41,328 nt of DNA from Pseudomonadota bacterium (GTDB lineage Bacteria; Pseudomonadota; Gammaproteobacteria; UBA4575), in contig VXPJ01000002.1 in assembly GCA_009839635.1 (NCBI GenBank), forward strand, positions 1 to 41,328, in the 5' to 3' direction. The notes beneath the pieces were generated by a model. It made no database searches. It was given only the letters and a program-made list of their open reading frames with translations, and had not been told where the DNA came from. This document shows, one piece after another, positions 40,287 through 41,328 of the stretch. The position numbers and the translations under genes were made by a program. Numbering within the stretch: position 1 is the first letter of the stretch; every line of letters starts with the position of its first letter.

Positions 40287-40448
40287 TGCCAGAAAATTCA
40301 GTCATTGTGCAGTCAATTCGTCACCGCCAAGAGCGAGACAAAAAACAGGGAGATCATGTGTCTTGGCCGGTTTCCCAAATTTCCCTCAGATCTTAGGACA
40401 TTGAGGTGAGACAGGAGCTCGGTTTGCAGGGAATTTTCGTCTATAGGA

Positions 40449-40916
40449 TCAGGACACGAGGCGTTCCGGGCCTTGGCAAAGCAAGTTGTAAAGACATTCT
40501 GCATGACTGCATTTTTCTATCGATTGCCGGACTTGGTCATTTCCCAGAAGCTTGGCTAGACCAGACAACAGCTGGAGTTGTTCATCCTTGGCATTTTCAG
40601 GTACCACCATGCAAAACAAAAAATTAACAGCCAGGCCGTCAGCAGATTCAAATTCAACCCCCTCATCCAGCTTGAGCATGGCTGCGTAGATATTTTCGAT
40701 TTCTGCCAGCCGGCAATGCGGGATTGCAATTCCTTTACCTAGTCCTGTGCTGCCGAGTTTCTCACGTGCCAGCAAGGCATCCAGCACCTTGTTTTTGGTC
40801 AAATCCGAATGCTGCTGTGCAAGAGATTCACTGAGAAGTTCCAGCGCCCTTTTTTTACTGCTGACAGATGTGGCAAATATCACTCCTTTCTCAGAGATGT
40901 AGTCTTTGAGGAGCAT
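40449..40916 (-). CDS. ptsN: EIIA-Ntr, nitrogen-regulatory PTS protein
   Basis: The 155-aa protein has the phospho-histidine H67 in GKGIAIPHCRL and the preceding LGSTGLG loop typical of EIIA-Fru/Ntr proteins. It is a phosphorylation-dependent regulator, in other bacteria acting on potassium transport, sigma-54 functions and stress responses. It lies 18 bp after hpf, the standard order in the rpoN neighbourhood. rpoN itself would be to the right, outside the window. Confidence 0.94.
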   Translation of the reverse strand: MLLKDYISEKGVIFATSVSSKKRALELLSESLAQQHSDLTKNKVLDALLAREKLGSTGLGKGIAIPHCRLAEIENIYAAMLKLDEGVEFESADGLAVNFLFCMVVPENAKDEQLQLLSGLAKLLGNDQVRQSIEKCSHAECLYNLLCQGPERLVS

Positions 40917-40934
40917 AACTCAAGATCCCGGATG

Positions 40935-41255
40935 TCAGTAGTTTGTACGATGCCTCACTTCGCTTTGGTGATGGTCTTTTAGCTTTTCCTTGTGCTTGAC
41001 GATCTGCCGATCCAGTTTATCTACCAGGGAGTCCACAGCTGCATACATGCCTTCATTGTATGAATTTGCAAAAATCTTGCTGCCACTTACCTGCAGGGAG
41101 GCTTCCGCCTTGTGGGTGAGCTTTTCAACAGTCAGGACGACGTGAACATTGATCACCTGCTCAAAGTGTCTGGTTAGCCGCTTGAATTTCTTTTCTACGT
41201 GATTCCTCAGGGCGTCGGTCACTTTGAGATGATGGCCAGTTATATTTATTCGCAT
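40935..41255 (-). CDS. hpf: Ribosome hibernation promoting factor
   Basis: The start at 41255 follows an AGAGGAAT site; an upstream in-frame ATG (41273) lacks one. The 106-aa protein has the HPF/RaiA fold pattern MRINITGHHLKVTDALRNHV, LTHKAEASLQVSG and YAAVDSLVDKLDRQIVKHKEK. It is the short form that helps form inactive 100S ribosomes. The 73 bases between its start and the window end hold no further gene. Confidence 0.94.
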   Translation of the reverse strand: MRINITGHHLKVTDALRNHVEKKFKRLTRHFEQVINVHVVLTVEKLTHKAEASLQVSGSKIFANSYNEGMYAAVDSLVDKLDRQIVKHKEKLKDHHQSEVRHRTNY

Positions 41256-41328
41256 GATTATTCCTCTTGGCACCGTTAACAGTTAAGCATAGAAGTGGTG
41301 AGATTGAAACTTTCACCCAGGCTGCCGG

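Noticed and set aside
40287..40448. Selenocysteine readthrough of the TGA before hprK
   Set aside because: Even with readthrough another in-frame stop lies about 80 bases further upstream, so the N-terminal domain would still be missing.
1..41328. CRISPR array associated with the Cas6-like gene
   Set aside because: No run of regularly spaced direct repeats was seen in the intergenic regions, and no cas1, cas2 or effector gene is present.

Overview
The window is chromosomal DNA from a sulfur-oxidising gammaproteobacterium. The evidence is a reverse (oxidative-type) dissimilatory sulfite reductase locus containing dsrEFH and dsrL, combined with typical gammaproteobacterial housekeeping neighbourhoods: metG/apbC/dcd, metG-rsxB-nth and hpf-ptsN-hprK-rapZ-ptsH-ptsI. 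Base composition looks moderate and even. I see no tRNA, rRNA, insertion sequence, prophage or CRISPR array. Species cannot be named from the sequence alone.

Region 1 (1-5.4 kb) flanks the dsr operon. It holds dsrL (minus strand, cut by the window start), a small conserved-looking protein, a PKHD-type Fe(II)/2-oxoglutarate hydroxylase, and a compact minus-strand cluster. That cluster, in transcription order, is a TauD/TfdA-like dioxygenase, a 67-aa protein, a stand-alone Cas6/Cmx6-like protein, a DsrC paralogue without any cysteine, and a second 67-aa protein. It is the least explained part of the window.

Region 2 (5.4-16.5 kb) is dsrABEFHCMKJOPNR on the plus strand. DsrAB oxidises persulfide-derived sulfur carried by DsrC. 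DsrEFH passes sulfur to DsrC, DsrMKJOP connects DsrC to the membrane quinone and periplasmic redox pools, DsrN amidates sirohaem, and DsrR is a maturation factor. The usual dsrL position between dsrK and dsrJ is empty, because dsrL lies about 4.2 kb upstream of dsrA on the opposite strand.

Region 3 (16.7-19.8 kb) holds a NarX/NarL-like two-component pair without visible membrane segments in the kinase, a rhodanese, and a trimmed S24 (LexA-like) protein. Region 4 (19.8-24.3 kb) is class Ia ribonucleotide reductase nrdAB, with a strong NrdR box and DnaA-box-like sites upstream and a clear terminator downstream.

Region 5 (24.3-29.9 kb) has an SDR oxidoreductase, a BtuB-like receptor beside a cobalamin adenosyltransferase, and a minus-strand DoxX-MNIO(DUF692)-DUF2063 operon. 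The latter resembles the Buf/Hvf copper-RiPP systems but has no visible precursor gene. Region 6 (29.9-36.4 kb) is nth, a short RsxB-like ferredoxin, metG, apbC, dcd and mgtE. Region 7 (36.4-41.3 kb) is a sugar-transport-independent regulatory PTS: hpf, ptsN, a kinase-domain-only hprK, rapZ, an EIIA-Man-like protein, ptsH and ptsI.
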